This document shows, in pieces, positions 52,282-61,532 of a DNA stretch of 64,000 nt; positions within the stretch are counted from its first letter, which is position 1; each line of letters starts with the position of its first letter. Position numbers and translations under genes: made by a program. The notes beneath the pieces were generated by a model that made no database searches, had not been told where the DNA came from, and was given only the letters and a program-made list of their open reading frames with translations. The stretch spans positions 62,001 to 126,000 of the forward strand of contig CAMCXO010000005.1 of assembly GCA_945883565.1 (NCBI GenBank), written 5' to 3'. Source of the DNA: Chryseobacterium gleum (lineage in GTDB: Bacteria; Bacteroidota; Bacteroidia; Flavobacteriales; Schleiferiaceae).

Positions 52282-55200
52282 ATGAAGCTCTACCCCGAAT
52301 ATTCGAATCTCAACTTGAAAGCCATACACCAAGAAATTCTTGAAACTTGGCAGAACGAATTGACTTTCGAAAAATCTGTTTCTCAAAGAGAAGGAAATGA
52401 ATCTTTTGTTTTTTTTGAAGGGCCTCCTTCCGCAAATGGTATGCCCGGTATTCATCACGTTTTGTCGAGAAGCATTAAAGATTTATTCTGCCGTTATCAA
52501 ACTTTAAAAGGAAAACAGGTCATAAGAAAAGCAGGATGGGATACCCATGGCTTACCCATCGAGCTAGGTGTAGAAAAAGAATTGGGAATAACCAAGGAAG
52601 ATATTGGCAAACGAATTAGCATTGCCGAATACAACGAGGCCTGCCGCAAAGCGGTTATGCGCTATACCACCCATTGGAATGCTCTTACCAAAGAAATGGG
52701 CTATTGGGTAGATATGAATGACCCTTACATCACCTACAAAACCAAGTATATAGAATCGGTTTGGTGGTTGCTCAAACAACTTTGGAACAAAAATCTGCTT
52801 TACAAAGGCTATACCATTCAACCCTATTCACCAAAGGCTGGAACTGGATTGAGTTCTCATGAACTTAACCAGCCCGGTTGTTACAGGAATGTAAAAGATA
52901 CTTCAGTTGTTGCTCAGTTCGAAATAGAAGAAACTGAAAAGAGTTCAATACTTTTTGGTCGATCTAAAGTTTATTTTTTAGCCTGGACCACCACCCCCTG
53001 GACTTTGCCATCCAATACAGCATTGGCAGTTGGTGCCAAAATCGAGTATGTTCGAATTAAGTCTTTTAATCCTTATACCTTTGTTCAGGTTGAAGTGGTT
53101 CTGGCTAAATCTCTTGTATATAAATACTTTAAGAAAGAAGCTGAAAATCTCCCCTTTGAAAACTTTGAACCAACCAATAAATTTATACCCTGGTTTTTGG
53201 TAGATGAATTTACTGGGGAATCTTTAATTGGTTTAAAATATAAACAATTACTTCCTTTTGCCTTGCCAATTTCGGGGGCTGAAAATGCATTTAGAGTAAT
53301 TGCCGGAGATTTTGTTAGTACTGAAGATGGAACCGGAATTGTTCATATAGCTCCAACTTTTGGCGCAGACGATGCGCGGGTAGCTGCGCAATCTCAAATT
53401 CCGCCAATGCTTGTAACGGATGAAAATGGCAACCCAGTTCCTTTGGTAGATCTACAAGGTAAATTCACTTCACATATGGGTGAATTTGCAGGCCGATATG
53501 TAAAAAACGAATATTATAACGAGGGTACTGCTCCCGAAAGGTCAGTTGACGTTGATCTGGCTATTTGGTTAAAATCTAACAACAAGGCTTTCAAAGTTGA
53601 AAAGTACGAGCATAGCTATCCGCATTGTTGGCGTACAGATAAACCCATTCTTTACTACCCTCTAGATTCTTGGTTTATCAAAGCCACCGATGCTCGTGAA
53701 ACCATGATTAAACATAATTCGAGTATAAACTGGAAACCCAAATCAACAGGTGATGGACGATTTGGGAATTGGCTTTTAAATTTAAATGACTGGAATCTTA
53801 GCCGTTCCAGATATTGGGGAATACCGTTGCCAATTTGGAGTACTGAATTGGGCGACGAAGTTTTGGTTATTGGTTCGCTGGAAGAACTTAAAAAAGCCTG
53901 TGAGAAATCGGTTGCTGCAGGGATAATGAAAAGTAATCCTTTGGCAAATTTTGTTCCGGGCATTATGGAAGAAGAAAATTACGATTCAATTGATTTACAT
54001 CGACCTTATGTAGATTCTATTGTTCTGGTATCTTCAGATGGAAGGGAAATGAAGCGTGAGTTGGATTTAATAGATGTATGGTTCGATTCTGGAAGTATGC
54101 CTTATGCGCAATGGCATTATCCTTTCGAAAATAAAGAATTGTTCGAGAAAGCCTTTCCTGCCGATTTTATAGCTGAAGGTGTTGACCAAACCCGAGGCTG
54201 GTTTTACACGCTTCACGCTATTGCCAGTATGATTAGCGACAAACCGGCCTATAAAAATGTGGTATCCAATGGTTTGGTTTTAGACAAAGATGGTCAAAAA
54301 ATGTCGAAACGCCTCGGAAACGCCATTGACCCCTTCACAACGATTAGCCAATACGGTGCAGATGCATTGCGATGGTACATGGTAAGCAATTCTCAACCTT
54401 GGGATAATCTGCGTTTTGATGTTTCGGGCATTGAAGAAGTTCAAAGAAAATTTTTTGGAACTTTATACAATACCTACGCATTCTTTGCCCTTTATGCTAA
54501 CTTAGATGGTTTTCGGTATGAAACTTCATGCCCCGATGCTCATTTAAGCGAATTAGATAATTGGATATACAGCGAGTTACACAGCTTGATTGTAGAAGTG
54601 GATGCAGCCTATACAGACTATGAACCCACTAAGGCTGCAAGAGCTATTCAATACTTTACCATAGAGAATTTGAGTAATTGGTATGTCCGACTGAGTCGCC
54701 GCCGATTCTGGAAAGGTGAATATGGCGATGATAAACAAGCAGCCTATTCCACCCTTTTTGATTGTTTGGAAACTCTTAGTTTGTTAATTGCTCCTATTGC
54801 ACCATTTTTTGCCGATAGGTTGTACAGAGACTTGACGCAAAACTCTTTGAAAAGCAAAAAAGAAAGTGTACATCTAGCCGACTTCCCGAAAATCAATCAT
54901 CTAAAAATCAACTCAAAGCTGCAATGGCAGATGCGCAAAGCTCAAAAAATTGTAAGCTTGGCATTGGGCATCCGTAAAAAAGAGAAAATTAGAGTTCGCC
55001 AGCCTTTGAGTCGAATGGTCGTGCCTATTTTAAATCAAACCGAAAAACTGGGTATAGAACAAGTTGCAGAAATCATTAAGGCGGAAGTTAATGTGAAATC
55101 GCTTGAGTTTTTAACCGATGCTTCAGGCCTAATTGTTAAAAAAGCCAAACCCAATTTTAAAACCCTGGGTCCCAAAGTTGGGCCTTCCATTAAAGCATTA

Positions 55201-55662
55201 AGTGAAATGGTAGCTGGCTTTGGTAATCTTGAAATTTCTGAATTTGAACGAAATGGACAAAAAGAAATAAGGCTTAACGGTGAGCCATTTATGCTTGAAG
55301 CTGGTGACTTAGAAATACTGGCCCAAGACATTCCGGGATGGCAGGTAGGAGTCGATGGAGATACCACTGTTGCGCTTGATATTCAAATAAATCATAGCCT
55401 TTGGCAAGAAGGAATTGCACGTGAATTGGTTAACCGCATTCAAAATTTAAGAAAAGAAAGCGGATTTGAAGTTACTGATCGCATTATGGTAGGCTTGGCT
55501 TTAGATGAATTAGCTTTTAACGCTATTTTAGAACATGAAGAATTCATTAAAAACGAGGTGCTTGCAAATAAAATTGAACCCATTTCAGAGCATCAGCAAG
55601 AATTAGGTATCGAAATTGAACTTGAAAACCACAAAGGCCGTTTGTATTTGGAACGGGCATAG
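52282..55662 (+). CDS. ileS: Isoleucine--tRNA ligase (IleRS2-like, GIHH signature)
   Basis: A 1126-residue class I synthetase charging tRNA-Ile. The HIGH region (residues 56-59) reads GIHH within SANGMPGIHHVLSR, i.e. the first and third residues of HxGH are swapped. The editing CP1 domain (TTTPWTLPSN, GTGIVHIAPTFGADD), the KMSKR loop (DGQKMSKRLGN, Lys673) and the anticodon-binding domain with a long C-terminal extension mark the eukaryote-like IleS2 type, usually mupirocin-tolerant. No T-box leader is seen upstream. The last 20 codons overlap a promoter for the following gene. Confidence 0.96.
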   Translation: MKLYPEYSNLNLKAIHQEILETWQNELTFEKSVSQREGNESFVFFEGPPSANGMPGIHHVLSRSIKDLFCRYQTLKGKQVIRKAGWDTHGLPIELGVEKELGITKEDIGKRISIAEYNEACRKAVMRYTTHWNALTKEMGYWVDMNDPYITYKTKYIESVWWLLKQLWNKNLLYKGYTIQPYSPKAGTGLSSHELNQPGCYRNVKDTSVVAQFEIEETEKSSILFGRSKVYFLAWTTTPWTLPSNTALAVGAKIEYVRIKSFNPYTFVQVEVVLAKSLVYKYFKKEAENLPFENFEPTNKFIPWFLVDEFTGESLIGLKYKQLLPFALPISGAENAFRVIAGDFVSTEDGTGIVHIAPTFGADDARVAAQSQIPPMLVTDENGNPVPLVDLQGKFTSHMGEFAGRYVKNEYYNEGTAPERSVDVDLAIWLKSNNKAFKVEKYEHSYPHCWRTDKPILYYPLDSWFIKATDARETMIKHNSSINWKPKSTGDGRFGNWLLNLNDWNLSRSRYWGIPLPIWSTELGDEVLVIGSLEELKKACEKSVAAGIMKSNPLANFVPGIMEEENYDSIDLHRPYVDSIVLVSSDGREMKRELDLIDVWFDSGSMPYAQWHYPFENKELFEKAFPADFIAEGVDQTRGWFYTLHAIASMISDKPAYKNVVSNGLVLDKDGQKMSKRLGNAIDPFTTISQYGADALRWYMVSNSQPWDNLRFDVSGIEEVQRKFFGTLYNTYAFFALYANLDGFRYETSCPDAHLSELDNWIYSELHSLIVEVDAAYTDYEPTKAARAIQYFTIENLSNWYVRLSRRRFWKGEYGDDKQAAYSTLFDCLETLSLLIAPIAPFFADRLYRDLTQNSLKSKKESVHLADFPKINHLKINSKLQWQMRKAQKIVSLALGIRKKEKIRVRQPLSRMVVPILNQTEKLGIEQVAEIIKAEVNVKSLEFLTDASGLIVKKAKPNFKTLGPKVGPSIKALSEMVAGFGNLEISEFERNGQKEIRLNGEPFMLEAGDLEILAQDIPGWQVGVDGDTTVALDIQINHSLWQEGIARELVNRIQNLRKESGFEVTDRIMVGLALDELAFNAILEHEEFIKNEVLANKIEPISEHQQELGIEIELENHKGRLYLERA

Positions 55663-55680
55663 TTTGAAACCCTATTTTTG
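55647..55680 (+). promoter_or_regulatory. Putative promoter of the DksA-like gene inside ileS 3' end
   Basis: TTTG (55647-55650), 22 nt, then TATTTTTG (55673-55680), an exact -7 consensus 19 nt before the ATG at 55700. The spacing is a little longer than the ideal 19 nt but within the range reported for flavobacteria. Confidence 0.6.
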
Positions 55681-55699
55681 CACGCCTAAATTAGAAATC

Positions 55700-56077
55700 A
55701 TGAGCGATGACAGACAACGATACTCGGATGAAGAACTTGAAGAATTCCGAGAATTAATAAACGAGAAAATAAGAAAAGCAGAAGCCGATTTGCTGGTGTT
55801 GAAAGAGAATTTCGCAAACGACCGTGGCAACGGCACCGACGACACCTCGCCTACTTTTAAGGCTTTTGAAGAGGGCTCGGACACCATGAGCAAAGAAGCA
55901 AACTCTCAATTGGCTGCTCGTCAAGAAAAATTTTTACGCGACTTGAGAAATGCTTTGGTTAGAATTGAAAACAAAACTTATGGTATTTGCAGAGTAACCG
56001 GTAAGTTAATTGGAAAAGAAAGACTTAAACTCGTTCCACACGCCACCTTGAGTATTGAAGCCAAGAACAAACAATAA
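55700..56077 (+). CDS. TraR/DksA-like regulator lacking a complete zinc finger
   Basis: A 125-residue protein, start MSDDRQRYSDEELEEFREL. A long helical hairpin (about 10-90) with the acidic RGNGTDDTSPTF turn is followed by the DksA-type C-terminal motif YGICRVTGKLIGKERLKLVP HATLS. Only one cysteine remains, so the C4 zinc site is absent, as in several Bacteroidota homologues. Proteins of this family bind the RNA polymerase secondary channel to tune transcription. A separate promoter appears inside ileS; the stop is 1 nt before the lspA start. Confidence 0.88.
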   Translation: MSDDRQRYSDEELEEFRELINEKIRKAEADLLVLKENFANDRGNGTDDTSPTFKAFEEGSDTMSKEANSQLAARQEKFLRDLRNALVRIENKTYGICRVTGKLIGKERLKLVPHATLSIEAKNKQ

Positions 56078-56078
56078 A

Positions 56079-56669
56079 TTGCGGAAACCATTAATCCTCG
56101 TTCTTCTGGTTTTGTTCTTAGACCAGATTATAAAAATCTGGGTGAAAACCAGTTTCAAACTCGGCGATGAATTACAAATTGCCGATTGGTTCATTTTGCA
56201 TTTTACCGAAAACCCCGGAATGGCCTTCGGAATGGAACTGGGAGGCAATTATGGAAAGTTAATTCTCAGCTTGTTTCGAATTGGCGCTGTTATAGCTATA
56301 TTCTTTTGGCTGAAAGGATTAGTTAAAGAAAAAACCCATCCTTGGGGCATTTATGCGGTTTCGCTCATTCTTGCCGGCGCTTTGGGTAACATTATAGATA
56401 GTGCTTTTTATGGTCTCCTCTTCGATCATAGCTTAGGACAAGTAGCCACTTTTATGCCCGAAAATGGTGGGTATGCACCTTTCCTCTACGGCAAGGTAGT
56501 AGATATGTTGTATTTCCCTCTTTTTAAAGGCTTTTTACCAGAATGGATTCCTTTTTGGGGTGGAGATTACTTTGTCTTTTTTCAACCTATTTTTAACCTT
56601 GCTGATGCCAGCATTTCTACAGGTATTGGCTTGCTTATTCTCTTTCAAAAGCATGTGTTTAAAAGCTAA
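56079..56669 (+). CDS. lspA: Lipoprotein signal peptidase (SPase II)
   Basis: A 196-residue inner-membrane aspartyl protease that cuts prolipoproteins. Four membrane segments, LFLDQIIKIWVK, TENPGMAFGM, ALGNIIDS and the catalytic Asp motif FNLADASIS are present. No ATG is suitably placed: I start at TTG 56079, 1 nt after the DksA-like stop; TTG 56055 is an overlapping alternative. The insertion between the catalytic Asp motifs is long (about 45 residues), as is common in Bacteroidota LspA. Many predicted lipoproteins in the window would be substrates. Confidence 0.94.
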   Translation: MRKPLILVLLVLFLDQIIKIWVKTSFKLGDELQIADWFILHFTENPGMAFGMELGGNYGKLILSLFRIGAVIAIFFWLKGLVKEKTHPWGIYAVSLILAGALGNIIDSAFYGLLFDHSLGQVATFMPENGGYAPFLYGKVVDMLYFPLFKGFLPEWIPFWGGDYFVFFQPIFNLADASISTGIGLLILFQKHVFKS

Positions 56670-56673
56670 AAGC

Positions 56674-57198
56674 TTATAACTTTTGGCTAAAACTTTGCCA
56701 GCTTTCTGATTTATAAGCTTCTTCTGCAATAAACCTAAGCATTACTCCGAATTCTTTCGGAGGAATATAACCCTGTACAGGTGTTATCACTTCCAACTTT
56801 TCGTTTAAAAAAACCGTTGTAGGATATGCAATTCCGCCATTTACAGGCGCTAACATCTTGGTTAAATTATGGGTGCTGTTTCGAGAATGTGCTTTAGACG
56901 CATTATATCCGGGATTCAGAATTAGCTGCTCCCCAATGCGAACGGTATCTTGTCCTTCTGCATTAAATTTTATGGCATAAAAGTGCTCTTTAACATAAGT
57001 GGCCACTTCAGGGTTGCCAAATGTATTTTGATTCATCATTCTGCATGGCCCACACCAAACGGTATAAAAATCTATTAAAAATGGCTTTGGACTGCTTGCA
57101 TTTTGAATTAGTGCCTCTTCAAACTTCATCCAATTAATTTCCTGTGCTTCAATAGAGCAACATGTTAATACTAAAATAAAGACAAGTGCTTTTAACAT
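56674..57198 (-). CDS. Exported thioredoxin-like protein
   Basis: A 174-residue protein with an N-terminal signal segment (MLKALVFILVLTCCSIEAQ) and a thioredoxin fold: IDFYTVWCGPCRMM with Cys49 and Cys52, and the cis-Pro region IAYPTTVFLN. It is probably periplasmic and acts in thiol-disulfide exchange or cytochrome maturation. I start at ATG 57198, which precedes the signal. It is convergent with lspA, and a 9-bp hairpin spans 56664-56688. Confidence 0.88.
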   Translation of the reverse strand: MLKALVFILVLTCCSIEAQEINWMKFEEALIQNASSPKPFLIDFYTVWCGPCRMMNQNTFGNPEVATYVKEHFYAIKFNAEGQDTVRIGEQLILNPGYNASKAHSRNSTHNLTKMLAPVNGGIAYPTTVFLNEKLEVITPVQGYIPPKEFGVMLRFIAEEAYKSESWQSFSQKL

Positions 57199-57355
57199 TA
57201 CCCGGGTTTTTAAATTTCCAAGAAACTTTGTTTTTGTAAATGTATTGTAGCAAAACCTAACAAGCACGCTGTTCTATTTATCGGTTAAAAGAAGATGAAG
57301 TTTTAAATATTGACTTTAACTTCGGTTTTTATTTTAACCTAAGCTTCAACAACCT

Positions 57356-58138
57356 ATGCGATTTACCAAATACCACGGCACCGGAAACGATTTTATTTTA
57401 ATTGATGACCGAGATGAAGCTTTTGATCTGCAAAATTTCAAAAACATCGCTTTATTGTGTAATAGACATATAGGTATAGGTGCAGATGGCTTAATTCTTA
57501 TAAGGAAAAGATCGGGTTATGATTTTGAAATGCTTTACTATAACAGCGATGGAAATCCTTCGAGTATGTGTGGAAATGGAGGCCGTTGTGCTATCCATTT
57601 TGCTTCTTTCTTGGGTCTTATAAACAAGCGTGCACACTTTTTTGCACCTGATGGGGCACATAAAGGCGAGATATTAAGCGATGGCAGAATAAAACTTGAA
57701 ATGCAAAACTCAAGCCTCCCTCAAAAAGCCTTGGGGCATTGGTTTATAAACACAGGCAGTCCACATTTTGTAGAATTAGTTCAAGATGTTCATTTGGTAG
57801 ATGTTAGAAATAAAGCCCCTTATATCAGGCACCACGAATTTTTTGGAAAAGGTGGAACCAATGTGAATTTCATTAGTCAAACAAATGAGCGTATTTGGCA
57901 AATAAGAACATTTGAAAGGGGGGTCGAGGATGAAACTTTGTCTTGTGGCACCGGAGCCTGTGCCGCCGCACTTGTTGTGGCTAATCTCAATAATCTGCTT
58001 TCCGGAAGCATAACTTTAGAAACCCAATGTGGTTTTTTAGATGTTAACTTTCAAAGAAAAGTGAACGGTTTCGAAAATATAGAACTCATTGGCCCGGTAC
58101 AAGCCGTTTTTGAAGGACATTTTCATCAAACAAATTAA
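57356..58138 (+). CDS. dapF: Diaminopimelate epimerase
   Basis: A 260-residue enzyme converting LL- to meso-diaminopimelate for lysine and peptidoglycan synthesis. The two catalytic cysteines are Cys72 in PSSMCGNGGRCAIHFA and Cys197 in TLSCGTGACAAAL; KYHGTGNDFILID and NSDG are also conserved. It precedes the acetyltransferase by 1 nt. Confidence 0.96.
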   Translation: MRFTKYHGTGNDFILIDDRDEAFDLQNFKNIALLCNRHIGIGADGLILIRKRSGYDFEMLYYNSDGNPSSMCGNGGRCAIHFASFLGLINKRAHFFAPDGAHKGEILSDGRIKLEMQNSSLPQKALGHWFINTGSPHFVELVQDVHLVDVRNKAPYIRHHEFFGKGGTNVNFISQTNERIWQIRTFERGVEDETLSCGTGACAAALVVANLNNLLSGSITLETQCGFLDVNFQRKVNGFENIELIGPVQAVFEGHFHQTN

Positions 58139-58139
58139 A

Positions 58140-58658
58140 ATGTTAAGAGGGCAAAAAGTTTTATTAAGAGCCATTGAACCGGAAGACATTGAGCTTATTT
58201 TAAGTTGGGAAAATAATGTGGATAATATGCGATTCGGGGATTGCCATTTACCTTACAGCCGATATGCTGTAAAACAATACATATTAAGCGCTGGTGATGA
58301 GTTTTTTGATGTCAAGCAAGTGCGGTTTATCATAGAGAGTTTGGTCTCAAAAGAGGCTATAGGCCATCTGGATGTGTTTGATTATCACCCAACCCATAAG
58401 CGTGCCGCTGTAGGCATTCTCATCGACCCGCAATCGAACCGCAGGCAAGGTTTTGCTCAAGAAGCGTTAAGTTTACTAAAACCCTATGCTAAAGATGTTC
58501 TTTTGCTAAACCAATTGTATTGCCATATAGCTGCCACCAACAGTTTGAGCATGGGGTTATTTAAAAGCGTGGGGTTTGAAGAAAGTGGTGTTTTAAAAGC
58601 CTGGACTTTAAGATCGAATGGATTTGAAGATGAAATTATTATGCAATGTCTACTTTAA
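58140..58658 (+). CDS. GNAT family N-acetyltransferase
   Basis: A 172-residue acetyltransferase of the RimJ/SpeG-like group. The N-terminus is KVLLRAIEPEDIELILSWENN; the acetyl-CoA loop region is VGILIDPQSNRRQGFAQEAL and the late helix ATNSLSMGLFKSVGFEESG. Start MLRGQKV at ATG 58140, immediately after dapF. Its end overlaps the cytochrome gene by 13 nt. The acceptor may be a polyamine or protein; not resolved. Confidence 0.88.
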   Translation: MLRGQKVLLRAIEPEDIELILSWENNVDNMRFGDCHLPYSRYAVKQYILSAGDEFFDVKQVRFIIESLVSKEAIGHLDVFDYHPTHKRAAVGILIDPQSNRRQGFAQEALSLLKPYAKDVLLLNQLYCHIAATNSLSMGLFKSVGFEESGVLKAWTLRSNGFEDEIIMQCLL

Positions 58659-60586
58659 AGCGAATGGCTTTCATCCTGGTTCTGGTTATGCTTTGGTCGA
58701 GTTTGGTGGTTCAGTGCCACCAAAACGAAGAACCTCAAACCACTTTAACATTTCTTAACCATTCCGACAGTGCCCAATATGTGGGAATAGAAACATGTAA
58801 ATCATGTCATTACGATATTTATCAAAGCTATATTGAAACCGGAATGGGGAAAAGCTTTGCTCATGCCACTCGTGCAAAAAGCGCCTTACCGAACAACCCT
58901 CCTCTGCTAACAGATGAATTCACAAATTTTCACTATCTCCCTTTTTTTAAAAAAGACAGTTTGTTCCTTAACGAATTCAAATGGGAGTTTGAAGATACCA
59001 CCCATCAACTAATAAAAAAGGTTGATTTTATCATAGGCTCCGGACAACACACCAATTCCCATTTATGGCAAACGAATGGTTATCACTTTCAAATGCCATT
59101 TACTTGGTATACCCAAAACCAACGCATCGACCTTCCTCCAGGTTTTGAAAATGGGCACAACAGCCGTTTTAGCCGACCAATTGGATTGGAATGTATGAGT
59201 TGCCATAACGCCATGCCCTTGGGTTTTAAAATGGGAAGTGAAAATAAGTTCGAAAACTTACCTCAAGGAATTGACTGCGAACGTTGCCATGGTCCTGGTT
59301 CCATTCATGTTAAAAAAATTCAAAGTGGAGATGTTACCGACACTTCAAAATACGCCGATTTAAGTATAGTAAATCCGAAAAAACTGAGCCCCGAATTGCA
59401 GTTTGAAATTTGTCAGCGTTGCCATTTACAAGGTAACGCTGTTTTGAAATCAGGAAAAAGCTTTTTCGATTTTAAACCAGGCATGTATGTTCATGAGGTT
59501 ATGGATGTTTATATGCCCAGACCCGATGGTGACAACGAGCAGTTTATTATGGCGGGGCATGTTCAAAGATTTAAGATGAGCAAATGTTTTATTAAAAGTT
59601 CAGGAAGTTTTGTTTGTACCTCCTGCCACAATCCCCATGTTTCTGTTAAAAAAACCAACTCTATTTCGTTCAATCAAAAGTGCATTAGCTGCCATTCTAA
59701 TAATGAAAAAGGTTGTACCGAAGAAAAAAGTCTAATCATTAGCCAAAAAAACAATTGTGTGAAATGTCATATGCCAATAGAAGGCAGTTCCGATATTCCA
59801 CATGTTTCTGTACATGACCATTATATTAGAATTCCTAGTCAGCAGGCTTTGGTGCCGGCGAGTGGAAAAATGGGACTTTATGCCGTTAACCATCCAAACC
59901 CAAGCAAACTGAGCAGATTATTGGCTTACTTACAGCAATACGAGCGGTTTGAAAGCAATATTTTACACCTCGATTCAGCTTCCAGTCATTTAAATATTAC
60001 TGAAGATGAAGGAATGGAAGGGGTGATGGCATTGGTTCATTATTACTTTTTAAGGGTTAACTACAATGCTATAGCCCATTTGGTAATCAAAAATGGCTTG
60101 GTGCCAGAAAACCTAGCCAAGCCGGCCTTTGACAATCGATTTGCTTGGACAGCCTACCGAATTGCCACCGCTTACCGAAATCTCCATAAAAATGCAGATT
60201 CCTATTATCAAGCCTCCATGGCCGCAGCTCCGTTTATTCTCGAAATAAAATTAGCATACGCTTCATATAAACTTGAAAAAGGTGATCATCCATTGGCCCG
60301 CGTGCTTTATGAGGAGGTTATTCATGAGCACAATGAATTAGAAGAAGCTTTTAATGCAATTGGATATATAGATATGCTTGAAGGGAAATGGGACAAAGCC
60401 TATCAGAATTTAAAAAGGTCGTTAGCTCTAAACCCCAATTACGAACTGGCCTTATTAAATATGGGCATTTGGCACTATGAAAATGGTCAGAAAAAAGAAT
60501 CTGAACTATATGTGAAAAATTGTTTAGCCATTAACACCAAAAATCAAAAAGCTTTATCATTGTTGAAAATGATTCAGACCAATTAA
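58646..60586 (+). CDS. Seven-heme cytochrome c lipoprotein with TPR domain
   Basis: A 646-residue exported protein with a lipoprotein-like signal (FILVLVMLWSSLVVQC, Cys24). Seven CxxCH heme-binding motifs are seen: CKSCH, CMSCH, CERCH, CQRCH, CTSCH, CISCH and CVKCH, with several distal histidines. The C-terminal 200 residues form TPR-like repeats (EEAFNAIGYIDMLEGKWDKAY, YELALLNMGIWHYENGQ). Such cytochrome-TPR proteins resemble predicted periplasmic cytochrome c families such as cytochrome c-554. The electron partner is unknown. The start overlaps the GNAT gene. Confidence 0.9.
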   Translation: MSTLKRMAFILVLVMLWSSLVVQCHQNEEPQTTLTFLNHSDSAQYVGIETCKSCHYDIYQSYIETGMGKSFAHATRAKSALPNNPPLLTDEFTNFHYLPFFKKDSLFLNEFKWEFEDTTHQLIKKVDFIIGSGQHTNSHLWQTNGYHFQMPFTWYTQNQRIDLPPGFENGHNSRFSRPIGLECMSCHNAMPLGFKMGSENKFENLPQGIDCERCHGPGSIHVKKIQSGDVTDTSKYADLSIVNPKKLSPELQFEICQRCHLQGNAVLKSGKSFFDFKPGMYVHEVMDVYMPRPDGDNEQFIMAGHVQRFKMSKCFIKSSGSFVCTSCHNPHVSVKKTNSISFNQKCISCHSNNEKGCTEEKSLIISQKNNCVKCHMPIEGSSDIPHVSVHDHYIRIPSQQALVPASGKMGLYAVNHPNPSKLSRLLAYLQQYERFESNILHLDSASSHLNITEDEGMEGVMALVHYYFLRVNYNAIAHLVIKNGLVPENLAKPAFDNRFAWTAYRIATAYRNLHKNADSYYQASMAAAPFILEIKLAYASYKLEKGDHPLARVLYEEVIHEHNELEEAFNAIGYIDMLEGKWDKAYQNLKRSLALNPNYELALLNMGIWHYENGQKKESELYVKNCLAINTKNQKALSLLKMIQTN

Positions 60587-60771
60587 AGCGTATACTCCCA
60601 TTACAGCTTTTCACTTGTAGTAAAGAATACAAGCTTTTAACGGAACATAGCCTAAATAAAAGTACATCGAAATCGTTTTTTAGTCATGGATTATTGTTGT
60701 TTTAAATCTTATCAAAATAAAAATGACTTCTTATAGAAAAATTTTGCGAGTATAAAGACTGGTTAGACATC

Positions 60772-61248
60772 TCACTTTACATTAAAAGAACCCTCAAATT
60801 CATAATTATCATTACCTTCAATTATTCGTCCTTTATATTCATTCAATCCAAGCTTATACGGATTCAACATTATTTCAAATAATTCAAAATTTCTGTTTAA
60901 TGAAATGGTATCGAAAGTTTCATTATATTGAAGAATTAAAATAGGGTTTAACTCCTTACAATGACTTGCTAAAACTGCATTAGCCCTAAAAGTGTCTGTA
61001 ACTCCTATAGACAATGATTTGTATGCAATAAACGCTCTTTTTTGCTGTAGTACAGTCTTCTCAATCATGGAGTCGATAATTTCAAGCCTAGTCTTAATAT
61101 CTATCTCCCTTGAACTATTATTTCCTTTTGGAATTCCCAATTTTGATTCAATTTTAGACAGAATCAATTCATGTTCGCTGCTTTGGTCATTCTTACAATG
61201 AATAAATACCAATGAAATTAGGACTATTTTTATTGCGGTATCTTTCAT
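60772..61248 (-). CDS. Predicted lipoprotein, candidate Rhs immunity protein
   Basis: A 158-residue protein with a lipoprotein signal (AIKIVLISLVFIHC). It starts at ATG 61248 in an ATGA overlap with the stop of the Rhs C-terminal fragment, the common arrangement of toxin and immunity genes. A periplasmic, membrane-anchored protein would suit neutralisation of a toxin acting outside the cytoplasm. The helical N-terminal region contains HELILSKIESKLGIPKG. I do not recognise the family, so the role rests on position. ATG 61257 is an alternative. Confidence 0.6.
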   Translation of the reverse strand: MKDTAIKIVLISLVFIHCKNDQSSEHELILSKIESKLGIPKGNNSSREIDIKTRLEIIDSMIEKTVLQQKRAFIAYKSLSIGVTDTFRANAVLASHCKELNPILILQYNETFDTISLNRNFELFEIMLNPYKLGLNEYKGRIIEGNDNYEFEGSFNVK

Positions 61249-61532
61249 TCTCTCCATAGTTTATCAGGACTATTTTTTATAAATTCCTTTGCTTTCGTCT
61301 TGCCGATAACTGTATCCTTTGAACTGTGACATCTTGAAGGCCAAGAATACATGGGTTTTTTTAGTTTTAAAATAGTCTCTACTTCAATTTCTAAACTTGG
61401 CTCAGGTACAAAAGGATCATCTTGCTGGCCTGAACTTTGAGTAGGATTTTCACTCTTTTTCTTACTCCCCCCAAACTCAGAAACGTACTTATAAAGCAAA
61501 TTAAAGCCTTCTAAAAGCGCTGTACCCCATTT
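61245..61532 (-). pseudogene. Rhs C-terminal tip fragment out of frame with its core
   Basis: A frame open from about 61532 to a TGA at 61245-61247 reads TALLEGFNLLYKYVSEFGG, then a Pro/Ser/Gln linker and a C-terminal PDKLWRE. It is the natural continuation of the Rhs core gene ending at 61511 if one base is added to the C4 tract at 61525-61528. It is followed by an overlapping lipoprotein gene. The tip has no domain I can name, so toxin function is inferred from the architecture. Confidence 0.6.

Noticed and set aside
56664-56688. Bidirectional terminator between lspA and the thioredoxin gene
   Set aside because: A 9-bp stem with one G-T pair exists, but it overlaps the lspA stop codon and has no good T-tract; the evidence is too weak to annotate.
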